From DASSNR01 sp036278935 (GTDB lineage: Bacteria > Gemmatimonadota > Gemmatimonadetes > Gemmatimonadales > Gemmatimonadaceae): 43,694 nucleotides of DNA. This document shows positions 7,192-14,335 of the stretch, piece by piece (position 1 is the first letter of the stretch; each line of letters begins with the position of its first letter). Made by a program: the position numbers and the translations under genes. The notes under the pieces were generated by a model. That model did no database searches. It saw only the letters and a list, made by a program, of their open reading frames with translations, and had not been told where the DNA came from. Location: contig DASUKA010000074.1 in assembly GCA_036278935.1 (NCBI GenBank), forward strand, positions 1 through 43,694. Direction: 5' to 3'.

Positions 7192-8060
7192 CACGCGACC
7201 CGCTGCTGCTGGAGACCGTATCGACCGCCGGTAATACCAAGTACCGCAGCTGCGATTTGCATTGTCTCAGCCCAGCCGGAGCCACCAATGTGCTTGACGA
7301 TGGTCTCGCGATCGTGAATCAGGGGCACCCGATCGCGCTCTTTCACGTCGCGGAGCGTCGGGAGGCCACCGCGCACCTTATACCAGGCATACAGCCCGGC
7401 TAGCACATCGTCACGGCTCACGCGCGCCCGGCTGGCAACCGCAAGGCCGCACTGTGCGAGCACGTTGCGCCACGTGCCATACACTCGGATCGCCGCCTTG
7501 ACCGTGCCCTTGGGAAGCATCGCCTTCGCCTCGCGCATGGTAGGCGAACGCCCGAGGCGATGGTGGCAGTCAATGAGCTTGTGGCGCAGTTGTGCATCGC
7601 AGCGATCGCGTAAGTTGCGGCTCGCCATGCTACGCCGAGATGCGCCGCATGACTTCCTCAGCGAGCGCACGCGCTTCTCTGCCACCTTCGGCCCGACCAT
7701 GGAATGACGGCGCGGGCGTGCGCGCTCCGCTGCGTGCCCGCGAGCGTAGTGCTCGCGGGCTATGCCAGACAGGAGCGGCACCGTCTTGGGGATGTCGAGA
7801 GCCCGTCGTACCGCCGCAGAGCCGCCGATGTTCTTGTGCGCCACGGCCAGATGCCGCCCGAGCGCATGGTAGTACTGGCCACAGTCCCGCACGGGGCATC
7901 TCAGCCCACGACCGGCATCCTCATCTAGCGCGCCGAGCCCGGGCGTGAACGCCGGATCGATGATCTTCCTTGCTGCCTCGGGAATAGGCGTCATGGGCGG
8001 CATCTGGCCGCCGTTCATGGTCTGCTTGAGTCGCGTCAGCGACGTGTACAGCTCGCTCAT
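7191..8060 (-). CDS. Zinc-finger protein with two homing-endonuclease-associated repeats
   Basis: Protein of 289 aa. Residues 55-75 form a MucR/Ros-like finger: C55-x4-C60, LGRHL around H70, and H75. A basic region (110-160) follows, then two modules resembling the HNH-associated DNA-binding repeat: 162-208 (GRSPTMREAKAML, GTWRNVLAQCGL) and 220-275 (LPTLRDVKERD, GSGWAETM). No HNH or other nuclease motif is present, so it is probably a DNA-binding regulator or the remnant of a homing enzyme. The start at 8058-8060 overlaps the previous stop (ATGA). Confidence 0.7.
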   Translation of the reverse strand: MSELYTSLTRLKQTMNGGQMPPMTPIPEAARKIIDPAFTPGLGALDEDAGRGLRCPVRDCGQYYHALGRHLAVAHKNIGGSAAVRRALDIPKTVPLLSGIAREHYARGHAAERARPRRHSMVGPKVAEKRVRSLRKSCGASRRSMASRNLRDRCDAQLRHKLIDCHHRLGRSPTMREAKAMLPKGTVKAAIRVYGTWRNVLAQCGLAVASRARVSRDDVLAGLYAWYKVRGGLPTLRDVKERDRVPLIHDRETIVKHIGGSGWAETMQIAAAVLGITGGRYGLQQQRVA

Positions 8061-8539
8061 GCTGCCTCCGGTAAGAGATGATCCCACTCGGGCCGCCAGT
8101 CCCCGGCCCGGCGCGCCAGCGTCAGCATCCGACGATCCCATGCGCGCTCGAACGCGATCCGGGCCTCGCCGCGCAGCGCCTTGTAGTCGCGGATGTCGAG
8201 GTGATGCGCCCGGAGCACCACCCGGAGCGCGCGCGCCCATCGCTCGTCCGCACACCGCGCCATCTGGGCTTCCGACTCCTGCACGGGGTCCGTGCCCTCC
8301 AGTGCCGCCGCCCAGCACGTATAGCAGGTGTGGTAACGCCCCTCGAATTCCGTGAGGGGCAGGACGTGTCCGCACGCTCGACACCGGCGTTCCTGGCGCG
8401 CCCGCCCGTTGATACGTGGGGCAGCCCGGCAGCGGCGGCACCGCCGGAGGAGACCGCCGCCCGGCCCGGCGTCGTACGCCTCTGGCGGCAACATCTTGCC
8501 GCAGCCCCGGCACCGCCGCGTACCATGAGGACGTGGCAC
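8057..8539 (-). CDS. Four-CxxC zinc-binding protein
   Basis: Protein of 160 aa with four CxxC pairs: C10/C13, C34/C37, C53/C56 and C72/C75. These could make two zinc ribbons. A helical, Arg/Trp-rich C-terminal half follows. Similar cysteine layouts occur in phage HNH-like and recombination-associated proteins, but no catalytic H-N-H set is visible. The start is GTG at 8537-8539 directly after the SSB stop (TAAGTG) without a clear ribosome site, so translation is probably coupled to ssb. The next in-frame ATG would remove the first CxxC pair. Confidence 0.65.
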   Translation of the reverse strand: MPRPHGTRRCRGCGKMLPPEAYDAGPGGGLLRRCRRCRAAPRINGRARQERRCRACGHVLPLTEFEGRYHTCYTCWAAALEGTDPVQESEAQMARCADERWARALRVVLRAHHLDIRDYKALRGEARIAFERAWDRRMLTLARRAGDWRPEWDHLLPEAA

Positions 8540-8974
8540 TTAAAAGGGGAGATCGTCGTCCTCGGCCTCGACCGCCGTCTGTGTCTCGGCGAAACTGCGG
8601 TCCGGCTGTCGCGATGCTGACTCACGCTTTCCGCCGCCGCCGCCACCACCCAACATCAGCAGCTCGCGCACGTTGATCTCCGTCGTGTAGCGCGTCTGCC
8701 CCTCCTTGTCCTGCCATTGCCGGTACTCGATGCTGCCCTGCACATAGAGCTTATCGCCCTTCCGGACGTACTGCTCCACGATGTCCGCGAGCGTGCCCCA
8801 CACGACGCAGCGATGCCATTCCGTCTTTTCCTGCTTCTCGCCCGCGCCATCCTTCCACGTGCGAGAGGTGGCCAGTGAGAAGGTGGCCACCCGGTGGCCG
8901 CCCGTGGTGGAGCGGACCTCGGGGTCCGCGCCGACGTTGCCGATGAGTTGCGCGCTATTCAGTGAGCGTGACAT
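8540..8974 (-). CDS. ssb: Single-stranded DNA-binding protein
   Basis: Protein of 144 aa, a typical bacterial/phage SSB. The OB fold covers 1-108 (SLNSAQLIGNVGADPEVRST, WHRCVVWG, YVRKGDKLYVQGSIEYRQW). A Gly-rich linker and an acidic tail ending DDDLPF follow; this tail recruits partner proteins. It coats ssDNA in replication and recombination. It is co-transcribed with the Sak4-like ATPase gene upstream and is the most confidently named gene of the operon. Confidence 0.97.
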   Translation of the reverse strand: MSRSLNSAQLIGNVGADPEVRSTTGGHRVATFSLATSRTWKDGAGEKQEKTEWHRCVVWGTLADIVEQYVRKGDKLYVQGSIEYRQWQDKEGQTRYTTEINVRELLMLGGGGGGGKRESASRQPDRSFAETQTAVEAEDDDLPF

Positions 8975-8995
8975 GATGATGGGTGATGGTAGGGG

Positions 8996-9922
8996 TTAGG
9001 CCGCCGCAGTGGCGGCATGGTTCTCGATCGCCTTCTGGACAGTGGCGATGGCCTTCTGGATGTCGTCCACGGAGCGCGCGCGCTTGGCGAGCCACGTCGC
9101 CATCTGCTCGCGCTCATCCTCGGGCAGCGCATCCATCGCGGTCAGCAGCTCGGCGGTCAGCGACTCGACCTCAGCGCTGGCGGCACCAGTCGGTGCGGGT
9201 GCCGTGGGCACCGGGGCGAGCGGGGTGCCGCTCCCGAGCCACGAGATGAGCTCCCGCGCGGTGGCTACATCGCGGAGATCCACCAGCCGGCCATCATAGA
9301 GCCCGGTCCTGTCCTTCGACGCTGCGGCCCGGTGGTCCATTTGCAGCTCCCACATGAGCGAGAACTCGTATTCCAGTCCCTCCCGCTGGATGGGGACCGT
9401 ACCGACCTTCCGGGGCGCATCCTTGCCTTTGGCGTTCTTCTCCACCACGTACTCGGCCTTCGTGCGCAGTGTCGCGATGACGTGGAGCGGCGCGTTCAAC
9501 AGCCCCGCCTTGAACTCCTCGTGCTCCTTCGTGAAGGGCGCCCAATTCGTCCACTGGTTCCCGCCACGCACATCCTTCGCCTCCTTCCGCGCGAGGATGC
9601 CGCCCTCGCCGGCCCACTGGTGGGAGAGCGAGTCCACGACGACGACGGCGTAGCCGGCCTCGGCCGCCGTCCGGATCGCCTCTAGGTAGCGCGCGCTCTC
9701 GTAGGGCGGCCGGAGCTCCAGCACATCGAACTCGTAGCGGTCCGCGTATAGGCTGGCCGAGCCGTTCTCGGTGTCGATGACGGCCACGCGCCCACCCGCA
9801 TCGGCCGCGAGGTGTGTCGCGAGCGCCAGCGCGCCCTCGGTCTTGCCGCTGCCGCTCGGCCCTTGAATGCCGAGCTTGAGTTTCACCTGCGCGCGCGTGG
9901 CGCGTGTAAACGTGAGTGCCAT
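8996..9922 (-). CDS. Sak4-like RecA-fold ATPase (single-strand annealing/recombination)
   Basis: Protein of 308 aa. Walker A GPSGSGKT lies near residues 21-28, an acidic strand VAVIDTENGSA follows, and Walker B is AVVVVDSLSHQW (about 92-103). The body matches the phage AAA/RecA-like 'Sak4' group (KLGIQGPSGSGKT, GLEYEFSLMWEL). A variable Pro/Ala linker and an acidic helical tail follow. These proteins work with phage SSB in DNA annealing and repair, and the ssb gene is 21 bp downstream. The start at 9922 is the first ATG after the upstream gene. Confidence 0.85.
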   Translation of the reverse strand: MALTFTRATRAQVKLKLGIQGPSGSGKTEGALALATHLAADAGGRVAVIDTENGSASLYADRYEFDVLELRPPYESARYLEAIRTAAEAGYAVVVVDSLSHQWAGEGGILARKEAKDVRGGNQWTNWAPFTKEHEEFKAGLLNAPLHVIATLRTKAEYVVEKNAKGKDAPRKVGTVPIQREGLEYEFSLMWELQMDHRAAASKDRTGLYDGRLVDLRDVATARELISWLGSGTPLAPVPTAPAPTGAASAEVESLTAELLTAMDALPEDEREQMATWLAKRARSVDDIQKAIATVQKAIENHAATAAA

Positions 9923-9944
9923 TGTCCCCCTCCTTGGGTGGGTG

Positions 9945-10259
9945 CTACTTGTGCATCTGGCTGTGCATCGTGAGCGCCGCCTCCACGCCGGCCGCGAGCC
10001 GGATGGCGTCGAGCGCGCAGCGGGCCATCTTCCCCGCGCCCTCGCCCGACAGGCCGCCGGTCTGCATTGCCGTGGCGAGGTAGTTCATCGCCAGCATGTA
10101 GGTGTTGGCCACATCGCTGACGCTGACCGGGGTCGGGAGCACCGCGAACGCGTGCGCTCCCTGCGGCGCACCGGCCGGCGCCTGCTGTCCGGCCATCAGC
10201 TCATCGAATCGCTTGGCCCATTCATCGGCGGGAGTGCCCGGTGGTGGTGGCGTTGGCAT
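9945..10259 (-). CDS. Hypothetical protein, first gene of the early leftward operon
   Basis: Protein of 104 aa, not recognised. A Pro-rich N-terminus is followed by two helical stretches (WAKRFDELMAGQQ; ANTYMLAMNYLATAMQTG). No signal peptide or metal site. The ATG at 10257-10259 has an AGAGGACAGG ribosome site. It is preceded by a leader of about 190 nt from the predicted promoter at 10455-10483 containing a 7-bp hairpin (10337-10366). An upstream in-frame ATG at 10376 lacks a ribosome site. Confidence 0.65.
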   Translation of the reverse strand: MPTPPPPGTPADEWAKRFDELMAGQQAPAGAPQGAHAFAVLPTPVSVSDVANTYMLAMNYLATAMQTGGLSGEGAGKMARCALDAIRLAAGVEAALTMHSQMHK

Positions 10260-10448
10260 TGCCTGTCCTCTCGCGGCGCGGTACGTTGTGTACGCCGGGT
10301 GCGGCGCCAGCGCCAAGCCCGGCCTTGGGTGTTGTGCCCCTCGTGCGGCGGTATCCGTGCGAGGGGTTTCCCGCATCTGCCCATCTGGCCCCGCTCTTGC
10401 CTTCCAGGCACCGGCATCCTACATTGCCGGCGCAGGGTACGGGGCGAC
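10260..10448 (-). promoter_or_regulatory. Untranslated early leader with hairpin
   Basis: This is the predicted 5' leader of the early operon. It holds a perfect 7-bp inverted repeat CCCCTCG/CGAGGGG (10337-10343 with 10360-10366, 16-nt loop). No gene with a ribosome site is visible in it. The hairpin lacks a U-tract, so it is not a simple terminator; attenuation or RNA stability are possible roles. Confidence 0.35.
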
Positions 10449-10454
10449 ACACAC

Positions 10455-10483
10455 ATAATAGAGCCCGGTAGGCTAGAAGTCAA
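10455..10483 (-). promoter_or_regulatory. Early leftward promoter with operator in the spacer
   Basis: On the minus strand -35 TTGACT (10478-10483), a 17-nt spacer, then -10 TATTAT (10455-10460). This is the closest match to a sigma-70 consensus in the window. The spacer is two bases plus the 15-bp palindrome TAGCCT-ACC-GGGCTC (10461-10475), so a bound repressor would cover the whole promoter. It drives 10259 and the early operon and diverges from the repressor gene. A weaker rightward promoter for the repressor may overlap it (GACACA 10446-10451, TAGGCT 10469-10474). Confidence 0.75.
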
Positions 10484-10512
10484 GCCACGCGGGCATCACA
10501 TCGGGGGAGACG

Positions 10513-10998
10513 ATGGGACGGCAGGCCACAGACACCACGTTCGGGGATCGCATCTATCTCGCGCACAATGCCATCGAGCGCAGCGTGGGGCGCCGCATCT
10601 CGAACGCCACGCTCGGAGCGATGATCGCGGCGGCCGAGGAACCGCCGCGCCTCACCCCCGAGGGCCGGCCACATCCGTACTTCGGTGGCCACATCGCCCG
10701 CTGGCGGAAGGAAGAGCGCGCTATGAGCCTGACGACCCTCGCCGCGCTCGCCCGGCTGGCCGGGATGCGCCCGTGCTGGCTGGCCTTCGGGGACGGCGCC
10801 CCCTCAGCCGAGGGACTGTCCCCGACTGCCCCGCACGTGCTGGCCGATCTCACACGCACCCGGAGCCGCCGCGCCGCAACGACGCGGCTCCCGACGCCCA
10901 CGTATCAGCCGGTGGCGCAGCCGAAGCGCGCCAGCCGCCACGATACCACCGAGCCGGCGACTAATCGCCGCGAGGCGTCCAGGTCGAAGCGACGATGA
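10513..10998 (+). CDS. CI-like helix-turn-helix repressor candidate
   Basis: Protein of 161 aa. The N-terminal 90 residues form an XRE/lambda-repressor-like domain: GDRIYLAHNAIE, NATLGAMIAAAEE, then HIARWRKEERAMSLTTLAAL and ARLAGMRPCWLAFGDG, a Trp/Leu-rich end typical of phage repressor HTH domains. The basic C-terminal tail has no autopeptidase motifs, so it would not be cleaved like LexA or lambda CI. It is the only rightward gene in its neighbourhood, has a GGGGGAG ribosome site, and diverges from the early promoter containing the palindrome. This is the natural candidate for binding TAGCCTNNNAGGCTA; binding is inferred, not shown. Confidence 0.75.
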   Translation: MGRQATDTTFGDRIYLAHNAIERSVGRRISNATLGAMIAAAEEPPRLTPEGRPHPYFGGHIARWRKEERAMSLTTLAALARLAGMRPCWLAFGDGAPSAEGLSPTAPHVLADLTRTRSRRAATTRLPTPTYQPVAQPKRASRHDTTEPATNRREASRSKRR

Positions 10999-11239
10999 GG
11001 GATTGCGGGGGCGTGCGCGCCGGACGCCGCCGGTCGAGATGGAGGAGGATCTCGGCGCATTGCTCGAAGAGGCCGGCATCGCGCATCGCCTCGTAGAGGC
11101 GTTCGTCCATGAACGCCTCCATCACACGCTGCCCATCGGGGGCGACGGCAATCACTTTCACGGCGCCCAAGAAGCTCGTCGGGTCCACATAGACCCCCAC
11201 AGCCAACGCCGGCTCGCGCTTTCCGAAAACGGTGTGCAT
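10961..11239 (-). CDS. Hypothetical protein, last gene of the lysis operon
   Basis: Protein of 92 aa, not recognised. A beta-rich N-terminal half (EPALAVGVYVDPTSFLGAVK, VIAVAPDGQRVME) is followed by a helical segment (DERLYEAMRDAGLFEQCAEI). The 3' end overlaps the 3' end of the convergent repressor gene by 38 bp (10961-10998). ATG at 11237-11239; a TTG three bases upstream is also possible. No good ribosome site. A GC-rich 9-bp tandem repeat lies just upstream. Confidence 0.55.
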   Translation of the reverse strand: MHTVFGKREPALAVGVYVDPTSFLGAVKVIAVAPDGQRVMEAFMDERLYEAMRDAGLFEQCAEILLHLDRRRPARTPPQSLIVASTWTPRGD

Positions 11240-11256
11240 CAATACAGCCGTACAGA

Positions 11257-11309
11257 GGTGCGCGCGGTGCGCGCGGTGCGCGCGGTGCGCGCGGTGCGCG
11301 CGGTGCGCG
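11257..11309. repeat. 9-bp GC-rich tandem repeat, six copies
   Basis: The unit GTGCGCGCG repeats with exact 9-bp period, with T residues at 11259, 11268, 11277, 11286, 11295 and 11304. It lies in the 130-bp gap between the genes ending at 11370 and starting at 11239. The alternating purine-pyrimidine tract could adopt Z-DNA or be prone to slippage. No gene with a ribosome site covers it. Confidence 0.85.
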
Positions 11310-11369
11310 ACGGGAATTGAAAGATAGGAGCGGACCGGGGCTCCGCAACCCTCGAATGTCGAGGGGTGG

Positions 11370-11651
11370 CTACGAGCGCCGCCGCCTACTCGCCGCCGAG
11401 GGCGCGCTCGCTGATGCCGGCGCGATCGTATACGCAGGGACCAGCATCATCCGCCCATCCAGAGCGGGCCGACGCACGCGGTGCACGCGGAGTCGGCCTT
11501 GTCGCTGCGCCGCCCTGAGCGCATCCCGCACGATGCGCTGACTCAAGCCCGTGGACGCCGACAGGTCCGCGACGGTCTGACCGTCGCCGTCACCGTCGAA
11601 CGCGGCGGCGAGCGCCGCCAGCAGATCGGTCTCGGTTATCGGAGTCGCCAT
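11370..11651 (-). CDS. Small winged-helix-like DNA-binding protein
   Basis: Protein of 93 aa. Residues 1-58 look like a winged-helix module: DLLAALAAAFDG, a DGQTVADLSASTGLSQRIVR helix-turn-helix, then RAAQRQGRLRVHRV as third helix plus wing. The C-terminus is Ser/Ala/Arg-rich and probably disordered. It overlaps the upstream phosphoesterase gene by 16 bp (start 11649-11651, stop of that gene at 11636). It could be a regulator of the lysis or late genes; its target is unknown. Confidence 0.6.
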   Translation of the reverse strand: MATPITETDLLAALAAAFDGDGDGQTVADLSASTGLSQRIVRDALRAAQRQGRLRVHRVRRPALDGRMMLVPAYTIAPASASAPSAASRRRRS

Positions 11652-12505
11652 ACCGGAGCAGGGTCAGCGCGATAGAGGATGGCAGCCACATCGGGCGGCC
11701 GGTCGGGCGCCAGCAGAATGAGCAGGCCGCCAATGTCGGCCAGGCTGTCGGGGGCGACCTTGTGCACGAACGCGGTGTGAAGCTGCCACGCGGGCGTCTG
11801 CACGACGCGCGTTGGGTGTAGCGAGCCGGAGTCCGCGTGCCGGTGATAGTGGCTGCGGATGGCGAGCTGGGGATACGCCTCTTCACGCGCGGCGTGCTCG
11901 TAGAAGATTTGGGCGGCGAGGCTGCCGACGCCCGTATGTTTGGTCCACGGCCGTTGCCCCATCCGCCCATGATGCGCGAAGTCGAGCCGGTGCCCGTGCA
12001 CTGCCATGCGCAGATGCCACCAAGAGGCGGTGCCGCTCGTTGGGTCACCTTCGACGGGGCGGCCATCCTTCGTGAGCCCCACGGCGATCCGCTCCTCGTG
12101 GCATGCACTCGGGCCGACATGCGCCTCGGTGCCGCGCACGAAGAACATCCGGTCCGGTCGGAGCGCGAGCACGGGTGCCATCGCCGCGTTCACCACCGCC
12201 GCCTGCGCCGCAGGATTGCCCGAGAGCACCTGGGTGCTGTGGTGGTGCGATCCCTCGGTCAGGTCGCCGTTGAACACGGTGTAGAGCGCGGCGTCGTGCG
12301 CCGTGCGCAGCGCATCGGCCTTCCCCCAGAAGTCCAGCCAGTTCGCCCACAGCCAGCATTGCGCAGTCGAGGCCACATACTCCCCGCCATCGTCGAGCGC
12401 GATCCGCTCGGGGCAGAGTGCGACCGTGCTGCCGCAGTGCTGGTCAGAGGTGACGGCCACGACCACCGGCCGACTCACGCGCGTGCGCTTCGTCCGGGCG
12501 CGCAT
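11636..12505 (-). CDS. Calcineurin-like metallophosphoesterase-type protein
   Basis: Protein of 289 aa. The metal-binding motifs of the family appear in order: SDQH (D21-x-H23), NGDLTEG (GD box), RGTEAHVG (equivalent of GNH-E), HHGRMG and SHYHRHADSG (the H-x-H end). It probably hydrolyses a phosphoester; in phages related proteins sit among DNA metabolism or lysis genes, and the substrate is unknown. The start at 12503-12505 has an excellent ribosome site (AGGAGGG) and overlaps the upstream stop (TGATG). A 302-aa version starting further upstream would overlap that gene needlessly. Confidence 0.75.
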   Translation of the reverse strand: MRARTKRTRVSRPVVVAVTSDQHCGSTVALCPERIALDDGGEYVASTAQCWLWANWLDFWGKADALRTAHDAALYTVFNGDLTEGSHHHSTQVLSGNPAAQAAVVNAAMAPVLALRPDRMFFVRGTEAHVGPSACHEERIAVGLTKDGRPVEGDPTSGTASWWHLRMAVHGHRLDFAHHGRMGQRPWTKHTGVGSLAAQIFYEHAAREEAYPQLAIRSHYHRHADSGSLHPTRVVQTPAWQLHTAFVHKVAPDSLADIGGLLILLAPDRPPDVAAILYRADPAPVWRLR

Positions 12506-13161
12506 CAGCAGCCCTCCTGTCGCTCGGCCACCATCTGTGCGCACTCCGCATAGCCGGCCGCGTCCACAAGGTTATCGCGCTTGTGTTTGTTCGTCTCGCG
12601 CGAGAGCTTCATCGCGGCCATCATCACGCAACAGAGGCGCGGATCGATGTCGGGAATCCCCAAGATGGCGCCCCACATCCGGCCGGTGCGCGTGTAGTCG
12701 TCAATCGGGTGACCGTAATCCGCACCGCGGTTGCCGTGCACGAGTCGGTGCGCTTCCTGCACCGCGCTCTCACTCGGCGGCGGCGCGAAGGTGTGCGCGT
12801 CGTAGATCGCGAGTCCCATCGCCTCGGCAACGGACAGTTCAACCGCGACACCACGCGATGCGCGCCAGCCCGACAGGAGCGCGACGGCATCGCACGTGAG
12901 AATGGCGCGGAGGTCCTCGCGCAAGAACTCGCGGTAGATCTCGCCGCCGGCCCGGATCGCCGGATCGGGACACACCGGGTCGAACGGCTCACCGAACCGC
13001 CGCAGCCAGTACGCCCGCGTGAGATCGGCCGGGCTCACCACTTCCCATTCCGCATCGCGCCACTGTGCCGCCGCGTAGTCGAAGGCCGGAAAGTTGAAGA
13101 GCGGGTAGCCAGTCATCGGACCGGCGAGGTAGACGCGCGAGCGATGCGGAGAGGTGGTCAT
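12505..13161 (-). CDS. DUF4406 (deoxyribosyltransferase-like) protein with a C-terminal helical domain
   Basis: Protein of 218 aa. The N-terminal part begins RVYLAGPMTGYPLFNFPAF (about 9-27), the signature of DUF4406, a fold related to nucleoside 2-deoxyribosyltransferases. DAVALLSGWRASRGVAVEL follows and completes the nucleotide-binding half. The C-terminal part (VHGNRGADYGHP, RLCCVMMAAMKLSRE, DNLVDAAGYAECA) matches a helical domain often fused or next to it in phages (DUF6378-like). A role in nucleotide salvage or modification is inferred from family. It is coupled to the spanin-like gene upstream (ATGA) and the phosphoesterase downstream (TGATG). Confidence 0.75.
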   Translation of the reverse strand: MTTSPHRSRVYLAGPMTGYPLFNFPAFDYAAAQWRDAEWEVVSPADLTRAYWLRRFGEPFDPVCPDPAIRAGGEIYREFLREDLRAILTCDAVALLSGWRASRGVAVELSVAEAMGLAIYDAHTFAPPPSESAVQEAHRLVHGNRGADYGHPIDDYTRTGRMWGAILGIPDIDPRLCCVMMAAMKLSRETNKHKRDNLVDAAGYAECAQMVAERQEGC

Positions 13162-13775
13162 CGAAGAGCGGCGAAAGTCATAGCGGCACCCACCAGACCA
13201 CCGGCCACAAACGCTTGCCGACGCGAGGGGCAGGGAATGCCGAGGAGGACGGTGCAGCCCGCCACGTGGTGGAGCGCGGCCGAGAGCTGCGCGTTGACAC
13301 TGGCCATGGCTGCCGTGTGCGCGCTGTCTACCGCGAGCGCGGCCCGGACAGCGTTCAGCGCCAGTGCCTGGAGGTGGTACGCGGTATCGAGATGCGCATA
13401 GGCGACCGCGAGGGAATCGGCCTCGGCCGTGCGGGCGAGATACGCCGTGTGCCACGCCACGGCCGCCGAGTCTGCGGAGCTCGCCCGCGCCGCCAGTGCG
13501 GCCAGCGAGTCGGCCAGATGACCGGGCGCGGTCGCTGCATGATGCGCACGCGCCGCTGCGGTGTGCGCGGTCGCCGCGTGCGCGAGGTGCGCGTGCACGA
13601 CCGTGCGCAACGAGTCGATCGTCACCGCGTCGTGCGCATGCGTCAGGGTGAGCGAGTCTACAGTGCGCTGGACATCGGGCGGGATGATCGGCGCGGGCTG
13701 CGGGGTGGGCCAGAGCACCACCATCAACGCTACGACGATAGCGCCGACCGCCGCACCCATCACGGCACGCTTCAC
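13158..13775 (-). CDS. Spanin-like membrane protein (Rz-type)
   Basis: Protein of 205 aa. A transmembrane helix (about 5-23, MGAAVGAIVVALMVVLWP) is followed by a long His/Ala-rich helical region with heptad-like spacing, as in Rz inner-membrane spanins. Unusually, the last 25 residues (after RRQAFVAGG) form a second hydrophobic helix. Two Cys lie just before it. Start GTG at 13773-13775 in a GTGA overlap with the endolysin stop; an ATG six codons in is the alternative. It lies directly downstream of the endolysin and holin genes, so a role in outer-membrane disruption is inferred. Confidence 0.6.
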   Translation of the reverse strand: MKRAVMGAAVGAIVVALMVVLWPTPQPAPIIPPDVQRTVDSLTLTHAHDAVTIDSLRTVVHAHLAHAATAHTAAARAHHAATAPGHLADSLAALAARASSADSAAVAWHTAYLARTAEADSLAVAYAHLDTAYHLQALALNAVRAALAVDSAHTAAMASVNAQLSAALHHVAGCTVLLGIPCPSRRQAFVAGGLVGAAMTFAALR

Positions 13776-14335
13776 GCGGCGCCCCGCTCGGTCAGCACGT
13801 ACGGGATCGTCGCGAGGTGGTGCCGGTGCATCTCGGCACGGACCGTCGCGATGAACCCCGGCCACTGCTCCGGGTAGATGGTCTGACAGCCGGCGCTCCC
13901 GGTGGTGTGCCAGCCGCCGCGGTGGATGTTGATGCCGAACCAGCCGGTATCGTCGCCCTCGCCATCACGGTGGACTGTGACCGGCGCCGCCTGCACCAGC
14001 GCGAGGTATTGCTTGTCCTTCGGCTTAGAGAGCCCGTGAATGCCCACGCGGTAGGACCACACGCCCGCCTCGAGCACGGCCATCCCGCGATGCGAGGTGC
14101 TGGGGTCACAGTTGGCGTTGTACGTGACGTACGCGGTGGGCGTCACCAGCAGGATCGCATCATCGTAGAGCCCGCGCTCCTGCACACCGGGCACGCCCAT
14201 CGTATCCCGGTAGTAGCCGCGCCGGCCGAGGAGCGCACAGCCGGTGACGCCGTGCGCCGCCAGCATCGCGACGGCTGCGGCCTGCGGCATCTCCGGCCGG
14301 GCCGGCGGGACGATGAGCGCGGGCGCGGTGTCCAC
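13772..14335 (-). CDS. Putative endolysin with L,D-transpeptidase-like (YkuD-type) signature
   Basis: Protein of 187 aa without signal peptide. The stretch from H138 (GINIHRGGWH) to TGSAGCQTI with Cys150 matches the H-x(n)-S-x-G-C signature of YkuD/L,D-transpeptidase-like phage lysis proteins. It would attack peptidoglycan peptides. The gene lies between holin-like and spanin-like genes. Start GTG at 14333-14335 overlaps the upstream stop by one base (TAGTG); the next ATG would remove 15 residues and leave the domain intact. An amidase or lysozyme motif is not visible. Confidence 0.65.
   Translation of the reverse strand: MDTAPALIVPPARPEMPQAAAVAMLAAHGVTGCALLGRRGYYRDTMGVPGVQERGLYDDAILLVTPTAYVTYNANCDPSTSHRGMAVLEAGVWSYRVGIHGLSKPKDKQYLALVQAAPVTVHRDGEGDDTGWFGINIHRGGWHTTGSAGCQTIYPEQWPGFIATVRAEMHRHHLATIPYVLTERGAA

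Noticed and set aside
11065..11080. GCCTCGTAGAGGC as a further operator
   Set aside because: Spacing between half-sites is 5, not 3, and it lies in coding sequence without promoter elements.
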